Below are positions 46,329 to 59,010 of a stretch of DNA of 64,000 nt, piece after piece; the first letter of the stretch is position 1, and each line of letters starts with the position of its first letter. The position numbers were made by a program, and so were the translations under genes. This DNA is from Rhodamnia argentea (Eukaryota; Streptophyta; Magnoliopsida; Myrtales; Myrtaceae). The notes beneath the pieces were generated by a model, which saw only the letters and a program-made list of their open reading frames with translations, did no database searches and was not told the DNA's origin. Location of the stretch: positions 2,418,001 through 2,482,000 of the forward strand of contig NC_063154.1 of NCBI RefSeq assembly GCF_020921035.1, read 5' to 3'.

Positions 46329-49300
46329 ATGCAACTCGTGTGCTTTAGTTTTCCAAAATTTCCATATCACCGCTTCATTTTTGCGATTGCGATTGCATTG
46401 TGCTTTGTTCCGGTCTTCACGACATCAAATGAAACCGACATTTCCGCATTGCTTGCATTCAAGGCTGGGATAACTGAGGACCCTCTCAAGGTGCTTAGCT
46501 CCTGGAACAATACATTGAATCTCTGCCGATGGCACGGTGTTACATGTGGTCGCCGACACGAAAATAGAGTCACCATGTTGGACTTGAGTGCCCAGGAGCT
46601 CAAAGGGTCTATCTCCCCTCACATCGGAAATCTCAGCTTCTTAAGGGAATTGTGGCTCCAAAATAACAGCTTTCACCACGAAATCCCCCCCCAAATCGGG
46701 CGGTTGCACCGGTTACGTATGATAGGGTTGTTCAACAGTTCACTCATGGGTGAAATCCCCAAGAACATCTCAGGTTGCCTTAAGCTCCTCGGCATGGACT
46801 TGTCTAGTAACCAACTGAGTGGTGAAGTTCCTCCGGAGATGGGTTCATTGGTAAAGCTTCGGATTCTTTATCTAGAAAAAAACAATCTAACCGGAAGTGT
46901 CCCTTCTTCCATAGGGAACTTATCATCGTTGGAGGAGCTTGATGTTTCTTCTAATTACTTGGGCGGGAGTCTTCCCTGGGCTCTTGGCCAGCTGACTAGA
47001 TTAACAGCCCTTGATTTGTTCAACAACTCGTTGTCTGGTACGGTTCCTCTTTCCCTCTACAATTTGTCGTCATTGATGGTATTTGATGCGGGATATAACC
47101 AAATGCATGGAAGTCTTCCCACTACAATCGGCTTTGGTCTCCCCAACTTAGCATTTTTCAGCATCCAGACGAACCAATTTGTTGGATCAATCCCTTTGTC
47201 GATACCTAATAATGCCTCAAATCTACAGTTACTTCAACTTGGAGACAACAAGCTCTCCGGGAGCGTACCTTCCTTTGAAGGTTTGCATGACCTTCAATTT
47301 TTGCAAATTAGCATTAACCATCTTGGAAGTGGGGGATCTGGTGACTTGAACTTCCTTTGCTCATTAACCAATATCACTACCTTAACCTACTTAGGTATCG
47401 CAGCTAATAGACTCCGTGGGCTACTGCCTCAATGTATTGGTAATTTCTCCATTACTATCAAAACATTGCTATTAGCCAGTAATCCTATTACGGGTGAGAT
47501 TCCTAGAGCAATCAGCAATCTTGTGAACTTGGAAGTCTTGTGGATGGCCAATAGCATTCTTTCAGGTTCTATCCCGTCTGATGTGGGAAATCTTCGTAAT
47601 CTAACATATTTGGGTCTCTCCAATAACCTTCTGTCTGGGGTAATTCCATCTTCTTTTCAGCAGAACAAGAAATTGATGGAATTATATCTTGACGGGAATA
47701 ACTTTCACGGGCACATTCCTTCACATCTAGATAAGTGCCAGAGTCTGACGGAGCTCGATCTGTCTAACAACAATCTCAATGGTTCCGTCTTCCCAGCAGT
47801 TAAAACTCTCCTTCATTTAAACTTGTCTCACAACCATTTGACTGGGACCCTTCCGGCGGAAGTAGGACAGATTAACCACTTAGATACTTTGGACATTTCT
47901 GACAACATGTTCAATGGTGAAATTCCAAGCACTCTAGGTGGTTGTAATGCATTGGCAGTATTAGTACTGAGGGATAACCAATTTCAAGGATCCATTCCTC
48001 AATCAATTAGCTCATTAAGAAGCATTGAGGAATTGGATCTTTCCTGTAATAGACTGTCGGGGGAGATTCCAAAGTTCTTAGAAGCGTTTCACTTCCTAGA
48101 AACTCTAAATTTGTCCTATAACAATTTTGAAGGCACGTTACCAACTGAAGGAGTCTTCAAGAATGTGAGTGCCACTTTTATTGCTGGAAACAACAAGATA
48201 TGTGGAGGAATCCCGGAATTTCGACTTCCTAAATGCGTTCCTAGACACTCCAAGAGCAGAGGAGTAGTTTGTAAATGGAAACTCTTGCTCTCTATTATTT
48301 TTGGGCTTCTAGGAGTGGTCCTTGTTCCGGTTTTTTTGTATGGACGTTGGTTGAAGAAAAAGAAAGCAAAAGAACCAACTTCAAGTTCCATGGCTGACAG
48401 TTGGCAAAACTTATCTTATGGAACTCTCCTTAGAGCAACTGATGGGTTCTCTTCAAATAATTTGATCGGTGTTGGCAGTTTTGGATCTGTTTACAGGGGA
48501 GTACTCCAGGAGAATGGAGCTAATGTTGCTGTGAAGGTGCTTAATTTAACATGTCATGGTGCTCTGAAGAGCTTCAAAGCCGAGTGTGAGACTCTAAAGT
48601 GTATCAGACACCGAAGTCTTTTAAAGGTACTAACAGTATGCTCAAGTACTGATTATGACGGGAACGACTTTAAGGCTTTGGTCTATGAGTTCATGGTCAA
48701 TGGTAGCCTCAAAGAGTGGTTGCACCCAAATCCAATTCCAGCTGATGCAGTTGGGCCTCCAAAACATTTGAGTCTCATCCAAAGGATGAAAATTTCCATT
48801 GACATTACTTTTGCATTGGATTATCTTCATAACCAATGCCACAGCACCATAGTTCATTGTGATCTAAAGCCAAGCAATGTCCTTTTAGATGCTGAGATGG
48901 TTGGACATGTCGGTGACTTTGGATTGGCAAAGTTCGTCCTTGAATCCACATCTTACACAAACACAAATACAAGCTCAGCTGGCTTGAGAGGAACAATTGG
49001 TTATGTTGCTCCAGGTATGCCCCCTTTTGTCCCTATCCCTCTCAAATGAAGAATTTGTTCATCACAAAATTGTTCATGCATCTTCTCATAAAACTTTGAA
49101 CTTCATCATGAGATTGTGCACATACCATTTTTCTCATAACTTGATCATTTTGACGTTCTTGGTAAATGCAGAATATGGAATGGGAAGTGCGGTTTCGATT
49201 GAAGGTGATGTCTATAGTTATGGCATCCTTTTACTAGAGATGTTCACAGGAATCAGTCCCACGGCCGAGATATTCAAAGAAAGTTTGAACCTTCATAATT

Positions 49301-49542
49301 TTGTTGATGAAGCTTTGCCTGAACAAGTCCTAGAGATTACCGATCCCATTTTAGTTCAAGAAGTAGAGAGCGTCGCAAGCCAAAGTGGGAAGAGCACAAT
49401 CCAGAATTGCCTGCTAATGGTCTACAGAATTGGGATCGCCTGCTCAGTTGGAGTCCCCGGAGAGCGAATGAACATCACAAATGTAGCAACCCAACTATGT
49501 TCGATTAGGGATAGGCTTCACACAACTGGTTTACCAAGATAG
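46329..49542 (+). CDS. LRR-XII receptor-like kinase, subgroup A, intact
   Basis: Exon 1 is 46329-49014 and exon 2 is 49172-49542, with a 157-bp phase-1 intron in the APE codon (product GYVAPEYG). The protein is 1018 aa: signal peptide (1 to about 35), N-cap with NETDISALLAFK and the paired Cys motif near CRWHGVTC, about 22 LRRs, and a membrane helix (about 650-672) followed by KKKK. The kinase has GVGSFGSVYRG (about 713), VAVK, HCD (843-845, non-RD) and DFG (D863). Non-RD kinases of this clade are typical pattern-recognition receptors of plant immunity, working at the plasma membrane with SERK-type co-receptors; that role is inferred from family. It is the only A copy here with no lesion. A TATA box, the leader modules and a candidate 3' intron directly after the stop are present. 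Confidence 0.92.
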
Positions 49543-50689
49543 GTGATACACTAAAGCAGTAAGTTTTTTAGTATTTCCTACAAATGCCAAACCGAACCAC
49601 TTATGCAGAGACAAGCACGTGACAAAACTTTTTTTTTTTTTTTTTTTTCATCTCTAGATAAACTTAATTGTCTGCTAATGTGAAGATGGAACCATGGAAG
49701 TAACAAAATCATCATGCAGAACCAAATTGGGGTTGGAAACTGGTGAAGTCGTCCGATGGACTGTGGCATATGGGAACCTTTCGTTGACTCAAAGTCCATG
49801 GCAATGTCTTCGTCCTCTTCGGGAGATAGGGAGAGGTGGCAGGATGTCTTCATCTCTTATTCAAACGTGGGACAGATGCTTCTCTAATGTGTTGTGAGGT
49901 CGGTGAATCGAGTGCTGACATAGACTATGAATAGTTTAGACCGTGAAGAACAAAGGTGTGTTTCAATGTTCTTCTGAAACGAAAGTTAGCGTGTAAGAAG
50001 AGAAGGAAGTACTAGGAATTATGCTGTCATGTATATAGCTGTACCGTGTGTTCAGACTATCCAAAGGAAAAGGCATACATGCAAGCCAATATATGTCTCT
50101 TGAAGCTATCGGAGCAATTATATTTATCCTTTTCCTCTTTATTGCTAGTTGGATAGTTCAATCCATTAATACGAGTAGACATTAAGCTTGTGCATCCCGC
50201 ACAATGTCAATATCTATAGCAAAAGACTAGTACATGAGTTTTTCTGGATATTTGCAAGTACAATGCGAACTCGAGTCCTACATTACCTAAATGCTCCCAC
50301 TTGGGAGAGCAAATTAGGTCATTCGTTCATCTCATCGAGCGGGAATTATTTTCAGTTGCAAAAATCTAGTTTTGTGGGAAACATATATCGCCCACACAAA
50401 TAACTTGAAAGGAAATATAATAGATACAATTGACGTCATCGCCCCTATCAGTTTTATGAGGAAGACCAAAACATCATAATCAAGTTCACCAAATGCAATA
50501 CATGAACAAATTTTCATTTCAGTCCACCGCATGGACCAAAAAATAGAAAAGTCGACTGATCAGATACTACTCCTCATCTACCTCAAAAAAGAATTGCAGA
50601 GAGGCCATTAGCTATGCATATTGCGGGATTCAAAAAGAATTGTAGCAAGCTCAGACGATGTAAGCTCAGAGATCTGAAGTTCCAAGTTG
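49543..50689. other. 3' flank of the intact A gene, with candidate 3' UTR intron
   Basis: The stop TAG is followed immediately by GTGATA. A long T-tract ending in CATCTCTAG at 49657 would close a 115-bp intron (49543-49657). About 49680-50180 is the A-type 3' flank. 50185-50560 matches downstream DNA at 30240-30560 and 5150-5360. No further gene. Confidence 0.5.
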
Positions 50690-52192
50690 CTGTCTTTTGA
50701 AAATTTATCTGGTGAGATTCCAAGGTGCTTGAAAGCATTTGATTTGGACCTTACAAATTCATGGTTTAACAATTGGAAGGCGCTCTACCAACTGAGGGAG
50801 TCTTTAAGAATGCAAATGCTGCATTTGTCAGTGGAAACAGGAGGCTATGTGGAGGAATCCCTTAATTTCATCACCCTAAGTGCATCTCTATAAAGTAGAG
50901 CGTGGGGTAGTTCGTATACTGATATCTTCCATCTCTGTAGCTTATGGGCTTCTGGGAATAGCTCTGCCTCTTGCTTTTCATGTTTTCATGTTGGTTGAAG
51001 AAGAAAAGAACAGAGCCCACTTGAAGCTCCATAGGCGGTGCATGGCAGAATCCATCTTGCGAAATTCTCCTTCTTAAAGCAACTGATGGATTTCCTTCAA
51101 CTAATTGGATTGGAATAGGAAGTTTTGGGTCCGTTTACAAGTGTAAACTAGAGAATGGAACAAGTTGCCGCTGTCAAAGTGCTGAATTCAACGTGCCGTG
51201 ATGCAATGAAGAGTTTCATGGCCGAATGCGAGTCTCTAAAGCATATTAGACACCGAAATCTTTTGAAAATACTATCATTTTGCTCAAGCATTAGTTATAA
51301 CGGTAATGAGTAAAAGGCTTTGGTCAACCGGTTCACGGTCAATGGCTGAAGAGCGGTTGTGCTGCTATCACTAACCGATCGAAGCACAGATGGGCCACCA
51401 AAAACTTTGAGCCTCCCCAGTAGGATAAAAGATTGCCATTGACATTGCTGCTGCACTGGATTATCTTCACAACCATTCTCAAAGTCAAATAGTTCATGGG
51501 GCTCCAAAGCCGAGCAATGTTCTCTTAGATGATGAGACGGATGGACATCTCAGTGATTTTTGGATCCCCAAAAATCGTCCTTCAAAACGCGCGTCCTTGA
51601 AAACACACCTAACACCAACTCAAAGATAAGCTCAGCTAGTCTAAGAGGAACGATTGGTTATGCTGCTTCAAATAAAATCCCGTCCTTTGCCTACGAAATG
51701 GAAGACTATTCTTCACAAAAAAAAAAAATAATGCAACGTATCCTCTCAAAAGAATCTCACACTTCATAATGACAGAGTAGACGCCATTTTCTTTTAGCTC
51801 AATCGTTTAGTTGAGTGGCAAGTCAGCTGATAGGGCCATGCACAATATGGCTTTCTAGAGAAGACGATGTCTCTAGTTATGGCATGCTCTTATTAGAGAC
51901 GTTCACCGGAATTAGTCGGCCCACTGAAGAGAATATGTACCTTCTCAATTTTGTTGAGGAAGCTTTGCCCGGACGAGTTCTAGAAATTACTGATCCCATT
52001 CTACTTCTGGAAAGAGATTGCGGTACAGGTCATAGCAGAGACAACACAGCTCAAGGCTGCCTGGTAACGGTCTGTGGAATTGGAATTGCCTGCTCAGTTG
52101 GAGTACCCGGAGAGAGAATGAGCATCATAGAAGCTGGAACTCAACTATGTTTGGCTAGGGACAGACTCCATGCAGCTGGTTTACAAGGATAG
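50690..52192 (+). pseudogene. 5'-truncated LRR-XII kinase, subgroup B, + strand
   Basis: Begins at the penultimate LRR (NLSGEIPR near 50700) and runs through the membrane segment, kinase and exon 2 (about 51840-52192). It is strongly decayed: many frame breaks, loss of the HCD context (GAPKPSN), a damaged DFG region, and no clean APE splice site. Exon 2 is the best preserved part. The stop is followed by TTAATG instead of a GT donor. Its 3' flank matches that of the intact B gene in inverted orientation. Confidence 0.75.
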
Positions 52193-53438
52193 TTAATGTG
52201 CAAAAGCAATGACTTATCTTGGAGTTAAAACCATGGCAGACGGAAACGAACCACTTCAACCATAGTCGAGCAAAGCAGGAGTGTGCCTGCGCACTCAAGC
52301 ACAGGGACTGAAACAAATTCCTTTTAAGGTCTAGACAGGAAAGGGCAATACGTATTCCCAGATATACGTGGAGGCAGAAATCCAATTTTCTAGTAATGAG
52401 AGATAGAGGTAAAGGCTTCGACATTCAGAACCAAATGCACTGAAGACCGCATGAAGAAATTCTCACCCTCACAAGGCATTAAAACAGCTCGCTAAGAACC
52501 TCGTATGTTAGATTTTACAAGTACGTCTGCGCTTGCACTAAAACAGTCACTCTTATAGGGGTTTGTCGTTCGCTAAAAAAAAAAATTAGCTTCTGAACAG
52601 ATTCCCCCAATTTGTACTTAAATTTACAAGTTTTTCCCAGGTTTTAAGAATTGAGGAGTACCTGGTTTCTGCATTTTATAAAGCGACGTTCCCCTCTGCT
52701 GGATGCCAGATGACTGGATTGATAGGAGTAATGTCGCTGAGCCGCTACAACAACAGCAAAAGCTTTTGACCTTGGAGCTCCAACAGATCCGAAGCGTAAT
52801 AGCAAATTATAGTCATGGAAGGAACTACACCTCGTCTTTCAGCCATTATTAGACAACTCTATGTTTTGTTTCTCGAATGAGAATGAATTCAGGCTTGTTT
52901 CTTGCCAATTGCCATGATTTGGTTTCCAGTCCAACTTAGCGAAAACGTACGTGTTATGAAGATGAATAGGCTGCTCAAAAATAGACTACCATATGTTCTC
53001 TTGATGCATATTACTATCAGATAGAGGTCTTTTCTTAGACGCAAGTCATCAGCTTTCATCTCCATCAGAATAGGAGACCACACTGCTTGAACTACTCGTG
53101 TAGATCTGTTTAGCACAAATCCAGAGACGTCTCGTTAGACCACTGATGAACAAATAAACATGAACAATCGACCAAATCGAAAGACATTATGCCAGAAGAG
53201 AAATGGGAGTAACACCTCACAAATCACTAAGAACAACCCTTAAGGAACATACTAAAAACACCATTCTCAATGTACAAGCACCAGATTGTCGCTAGTATAG
53301 CGAGATCGATCTCGCTCGCACAAAGCTCACCGCCCCTTGAAGTCGCAATCGACGATCAGGCGAAAAAACAAACAGTTTCAAGGCACAAGCGTCTGACCGA
53401 AACAGGAGATTACCAAAATCAACCTCGATTGCCCGACC
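52193..53438. other. 3' flank of the B relic and cluster boundary
   Basis: 52200-52450 and 52650-53140 match the flank of the intact B gene (about 5960-6780) as its inverted counterpart. After about 53150 the repeats stop and GC content rises. This is the edge of the receptor-kinase cluster and the start of single-copy gene space. Confidence 0.55.
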
Positions 53439-53873
53439 TCATCGCTTGCTGTCGTAGTCGACGATCTCGGAATCGGTGACGGACCGCGAGTGCTGGACGA
53501 TGGACCGCCCAATCGAGTTGATCCAGTCCTCCTTCTCCTTCTCGGAGTCGGCGATGAAGTACATGGTGTCGCTCCGGGTGGAGAGCTCGAAGGCGTACTG
53601 CTTGTTGAGGATGTCCTCGGCGCCCTTCACGGTGAGGCAGGAGGCCACCGGGATGACGCCGCGCGGGCGGGAGGCGCGGGTGACGCCGGAGTCCTTGAAC
53701 CAGAAGAGCTTGCCCTGCTTGAGGACGAACCAGCGCCGCCGCCACGTCTTGATGTACTCGCCTTGCTTCGTGAGCCAACCCGCGCGCTCCGGGTTGGACC
53801 AGAACTCGACGCCATCGTTGTCGGCCTCGGGCTTCGCCGTGAAGCCCGTCGCAGCCCGCCACAGGCTCGCCAT
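53439..53873 (-). CDS. PH1: Pleckstrin homology domain protein, PH1 type
   Basis: A single-exon frame of 144 aa, GC-rich, with strong similarity to Arabidopsis PH1 over its whole length. Features are a MASLWRAATGF start, EFWSNPERAGWLTKQGEYIK opening the PH domain (about 25-30 onward), the basic phosphoinositide-binding strand KTWRRRWFVLKQGKLFW, the Trp of the terminal helix (EKEKEDWINSIGR), and the conserved tail SRSVTDSEIVDYD. Arabidopsis PH1 binds PI3P and acts at late endosomes, where it affects metal-transporter sorting; function here is by homology. It lies 366 bp downstream of the anthranilate synthase gene on the same strand. Large antisense frames over it are artefacts of the high GC. 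Confidence 0.93.
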   Translation of the reverse strand: MASLWRAATGFTAKPEADNDGVEFWSNPERAGWLTKQGEYIKTWRRRWFVLKQGKLFWFKDSGVTRASRPRGVIPVASCLTVKGAEDILNKQYAFELSTRSDTMYFIADSEKEKEDWINSIGRSIVQHSRSVTDSEIVDYDSKR

Positions 53874-54239
53874 CGAAGTTTTGGGGACTGATCGGGTCGG
53901 ATCTGGTTGGGGATGGGGATGAGTCGTTTTCTTGGTTTTGCCGTGACTGGAGGCGACAAGTAAGCCGCTGAATGAAATGCCGTCAGACTGACGCGGATAT
54001 ATTAAATAAATAACTCCTTTGCTGTTCTCTTTAATATCTATTTTTTTCCGCGGGCATCTTCCTTTCGATCATCAGTATCATCGATCTCGATCACCCTCGC
54101 AGTCAATTCAAAATAAGAACAGAAGAAGAATGTTCTTTATTGCACAGATGCTGACTTATTTATTACTCTGTCTACTCTACTCTATCTCTGAGGCCAAATA
54201 AGTAAACACCGGGCACTACGTTCCCCCAGGAAGATGAAA
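53874..54239. other. Spacer between anthranilate synthase and PH1
   Basis: 366 bp holding the 3' end of the anthranilate synthase gene and the promoter and 5' UTR of PH1. No other gene. A TATATTAAATA-type stretch near 53998-54008 could serve PH1, about 130 bp upstream of its start. Confidence 0.4.
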
Positions 54240-57200
54240 TCATTTATCGACAAAAGCGGATTCAGCCAAGTCGATGGCCCGGGTGAGGCCAGCGGCTTTG
54301 TTCTGGCACTCCTGGTGCTCGTCGTCGGGGTCGCTGTCGGCGACGATGCCAGCGCCAGACTGAAGGTAAGCAATCCATTCCCTCCGCTTGTTCGCGTCCT
54401 TGTACGAATACATGGTGTCGTGACGCATTCCTGTCGGGAACACCATCGTCCTGAGAGCAAGCGCGATGTCCATGTCTCCCAAAAAGGAGATGCCCCCGAA
54501 TCCACCGCTATATGGCCCACGCCGCGTCACCTCCAACTGATCGATCAGTTCCATTGCCTTTACCTACATCAGGGAAACTATGTTCGATCAGACAAGCAGA
54601 GAGAGAGAGAGAGAGAGAGCAACTTCACAAGAATCACAACCTTGGGTGCTCCACTGACAGTTCCAACAGGCAATGCAGATTGCAAGGCATCCCAACAAGT
54701 GAGCTGATCATCTAATTCACCCATCACCTGCAACATCAAAATGTGCTACTGTAAGAACGGTACCTGTAGTTTTGCTATCACTATGCAGATGATATGATTG
54801 GATAAAACCACCAAGGTAGGCTAAGACTGGTACAGAATTGTAGGCGCTCAAAAACTGTCATTGTGACCTGCTCGAGTGAGTTATACTAATTCAACATGGT
54901 AAATTCAGAATCAGACATTATTGTTGATGAACACCAGATTCAAGTGTTGCAATGTTGAAAGATCAAGAACGCTTCTAAGAAAAGGAAATCAGATAAGTTT
55001 CGCCATTGACAGTTCAACTTCCAACATTGACAAGTTGAGCAATCCACAAAGCAGAACTACTGGACCACATACCTTTTTTTATTGAATAATAGAGCTTTTC
55101 CTTTTGCATAACAACAATGATAGTAGATGTTTTGGAGTCGGCAAGCTGGGATTTATGTATTCATACTTATTTCCTTGGATTCAAGAAATAAAGAATACGT
55201 AGAGCAACTGACTCACTATGGGTAGCATGCACCAGTCATTTCAGAAGGCTGTGACAATTGTATCAAGCTGACGGCACATGCAATGAAGGATAAGTTATCC
55301 TGGTCCAGATATATTTGGACACAAGCACGAGTTCAACTCAAATCTAAAGGTACAGATTCTCCATGAAAGTGAATGCATTTCCTCACAGTGATGCACATTT
55401 ATTTCCATCATCATCCACCCGCGTAGCACCTTCTGAGTGTTCTAGATAACATGCTCAAGCATAATTCTGGATTCTCACCGTTGAGCTGATATGCATTACA
55501 TGAGAATACCGTTCCACATCCATTAGCCTTTCCACCTTCACTGAACCGTATTTGGAAACCTGCGCTGGGAAAAAGGAAAAAGAAAACCGGGCATCCGGTG
55601 ATCATTTATCTATTGACATAAATGAAAGGGAACCTGATGCTGCAAAAGTTTCAAGCCAGAAATCTGTACGAAGTGCATTGTGCCCATATTAGCCAAAAAA
55701 GTGCCTTTGACCTAAGGGAAAGGAGCAATCTCCTAGCGAAATTAAAATGGAACAGAAGTCATTTTTCCACAAATAAAACTCACTGTTTGCAGCGAACTAT
55801 CATTTAAATTTGCATATTTACCTATGTGTGTGTGTTGTTGTTTGTGTGTGTGTGTGTTGCTGGAATTTATGAAGAATCCAAAGAGTGAGAACATATGAAC
55901 GGTAGTGGTATAAGGAGAAGATGTTGACAAAGGCCATGCCAACTGACATTGACATATTGCCATCCACCAATAGATCCATATATCTGGTTTTCTCTGTTCA
56001 ACCTCCCAGAGAATGAAAAACTGAAAGAAAGTTGAAATATGCAGAACCACAGGTTGAGCAAGTAAAAAGGTTCTGCCAATTCTGTAACAGCGAGAACATA
56101 AGTCTCCACATAACTATAGTAATGGTAGTGCCACATCTCAGATATAAGTACGGACCTTGCCAACATCATTTCGGCCCAAATCAACCAGCATGATGTGTTC
56201 TGCCTGTTGCTTTGCATCATTAAGCAGCTGGACTTCTAAGATCTCATCTTCCTCAGGCGTCTTCCCTCTTCTTGCAGTTCCAGCTAAAGGGCGATTCACA
56301 ACCTTCTTCTGCACATTTCCATAAAAAGTTCCCACATAAGAACAAAATATACTCTTAAAACTAAGACCAATGGAAGAGTAGATTCAACAAGCCTATGTCA
56401 AAAAGGCAGGAAAATATTGCAGGAACAGTCAAAAATCAAACCTTATTAACTGGCGATCCCAAATGAAAGTAAGAGGAAATTCACCTGTTTTATGCGAGTA
56501 AGAATTTCAGGACTTGAGGCAACCAGAATACACCCTTTAGCCTGGTATAACATATAACAGTAAATCAACCATAGACAACCAGGAAAGCAGAATGGAGACT
56601 AACTGTAGATGAAACGATTTACCGGAAACACGCACTTGCAAATACGTCATATATGGACTTGGATTCACAATTCTCAGTGCCCTGTACACTTCAAATGGGT
56701 CAGCAAATGTGCGACGTTCAAAACGCTGACTTAGTACAATTTGGAATATATCTCCTGCCAGGATGTGTTCTTTGGCCTGGAGCACCGCCTTCTTATAAGC
56801 TTCGCTCGTCATGTTTGACTTGTTTAAAGCAGGACCAAAATGGTTAGTGTTTAAATCCACAGAACCTGGAGATAGCCTTGGCCTGAAAGTTGTTGACAAT
56901 CATATTAAAAGATATTGATTTTCTAGAAAACCGCCGGGTTCGCATAAACAAGGTAAAGTTACTTACGGGGTGATATCCTGAACTTTGCTCACCAACAACT
57001 CCAAACGTTTCATGCCATCATTGTAAGCATTCTCAACTGAAGAGTGTTGATCAAGCCGAACCCAGTGAATTGCATATGCTTTCTAAGGAAAACAAAATTA
57101 GAGCCCTTGTCACACTGAAAGTACACTGAGAGACATTCAAGAGAAATATGAAAAAGCAACTACTCCGTTGTTTCTAGCACGAACGGAACCTAATTGGGAA

Positions 57201-59010
57201 CTGGAAGTAACAACTCCTTTGCTGCGCAGTTCGGATGTAATATTGCAACCGGAAAAAGATACCCAATGTTTGCAACTTAGTTACAACTTATCTTTCTTCT
57301 TTATGGGCTTTCCAATAAGCATGCATTCACTATTTCACTTCCTTCCCAATTAATTACAGATCACTAAGAAAAAAGCTGGTACTTGAACTCTTAATTCTAA
57401 TTAGTCTAAGGAAAGAACCATTGGGTCATGAGTTGTGAAATGTTTGCAGCAATCTAAAGTCTGGTGAACAGGACAGACTATTACACCAAAGCAACAGTTG
57501 TAGTATGTCAAAGCATCATTTCCGCAATATGAAATGTTGTCCTTCTTAAGAAGTATTTAACTGTAATGAACAGCCAATTGGATTAAGAGAGAACTTTAAT
57601 AGTACCTTCTCTACATGATCAAACACAATGACATCATCATAGAGGCCCAGATGAATGTCAGCCAAGTTTCTATCATCTTGTGGGGCCAAGGAGAATGCCA
57701 GCTTTTTCCTCTCCACATAGCGAACAGTATCATACGAAAAATAACCAACCCAGCCACCTAACATGGAGCACCTCGATCAGCACATATTCAAGCAAATTAC
57801 ATAATTAGATATGGATGACGTCATGAAATATGATGATCACAAATCACTCCAATATGCTTCACTACAGCTCAAACACAATAATATTCGCCTGTTTTAAGTA
57901 CAACGGAGCTTAAAGCAAGCAGAGCAGTATTCACTGTGCCATATTCAATGCTGTAGTAATGTCATCTTACCACAAAATGCATCCGGAAGACCATCAATGA
58001 GTTGAGGTTTCCATGTTTCGCAGATTCTCCTGGGAATCATCATTGGATCATCTACCAACTCCTCAGTGAGATGCCCCTTTTCATGGTCGACAATGGTTAC
58101 CTTGTTTTCTTTAGCAACAATTTCTATCGCTGGCTGGGCTCCAACAACACTATACCTTCCCTAATTAAACAACAGATGTACAGTGGTCAACAGGGACTGT
58201 GTTTTACCCCAAACATGTTCAAAGAAAGATGCGCAATGAACTGCTCTTACCACAGTTGAAGTCCGAAAGCCAGGCTGAACCGACTCGAAGAGAAAGCTTG
58301 GAGCCTCTCGATCATCTTCCCTAACCAGACACCTATAAGCAAGGACCGGAGTGAGTTGGTCCGAGAAAATGCACCGATGAAGAGGAATAAGGTTTCCGGT
58401 TTTAGAAGCTTCCTTAAACTTCACCGCATCGTCAACTGGAAAATCCGACAACCAGAAAAGTTTCAAGATAAATGTCGATTAACCTCTTCTGTGTTACTCA
58501 GAAGATTACAAAAATTCAAAAAGCAGGTATTAATTCTAGTCCGCTTAATCTATGTAGTTTCGAAGATTTACTCGCAACTTAATCAAGACGGCTACAACAT
58601 CCAAAAAGAGCTAGCTCTAACAAGAAATGCCGAGTCGAAGTTCATAGCAAATGCAAGTTCACCGAATGTGGATAATCACATCCATTTAGCGGAGCGCATC
58701 AATCCGGGATATCGTTCCTCCATTACGGAATCAACTCACCGCTTAGTCCCAATCAGAACAGAACAAATCGTCTAAACCGCGCGTACTCATATCGATTTCC
58801 TCCATTACACATCAAAACGAAAATCTTAAACAAATGGCGAGGAACCATAGCCTCACCTAATGAAGGACTTGAAAGAGACAGGCACTTGAACGTGCGGACG
58901 CCTAGCATCGAGCTCGAGCTTCTGCCGCGGGCGCCGGGGACCGGCGCGGGATGCAGCCGGTGACTCGCCGGGACCAAGCTCCGAGGGTACGCTAGGGTTT
59001 GCATTGCCAC
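54240..59010 (-). CDS. ASA1: Anthranilate synthase alpha subunit, plastid
   Basis: Eleven exons: 59010-58857, 58435-58251, 58160-57971, 57757-57606, 57082-56967, 56882-56623, 56534-56485, 56308-56156, 55559-55479, 54727-54641, 54563-54240. The phases agree and give 583 aa, close to the roughly 595 aa of Arabidopsis ASA1. The N-terminus is Ser/Arg/Pro-rich, as expected of a plastid transit peptide. Family motifs include [10 protein letters not shown] (allosteric Trp-binding region), [53 protein letters not shown] and [11 protein letters not shown]. With the beta (glutaminase) subunit it converts chorismate to anthranilate, the first step of tryptophan and indolic defence synthesis. The exon 6/7 junction is uncertain. 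The GTAAAT donor with the second AG gives [11 protein letters not shown], and a GTTTCC donor with the first AG gives YLQVRAKGCIL; relatives have YLQARGCIL. Whether this is the ASA1 or ASA2 type is not decided. Confidence 0.93.

Noticed and set aside
53419-53959. Overlapping frames of 110-148 codons on both strands at the PH1 gene.
   Set aside because: High GC content opens all frames. Only the 144-codon frame has a coherent PH domain.
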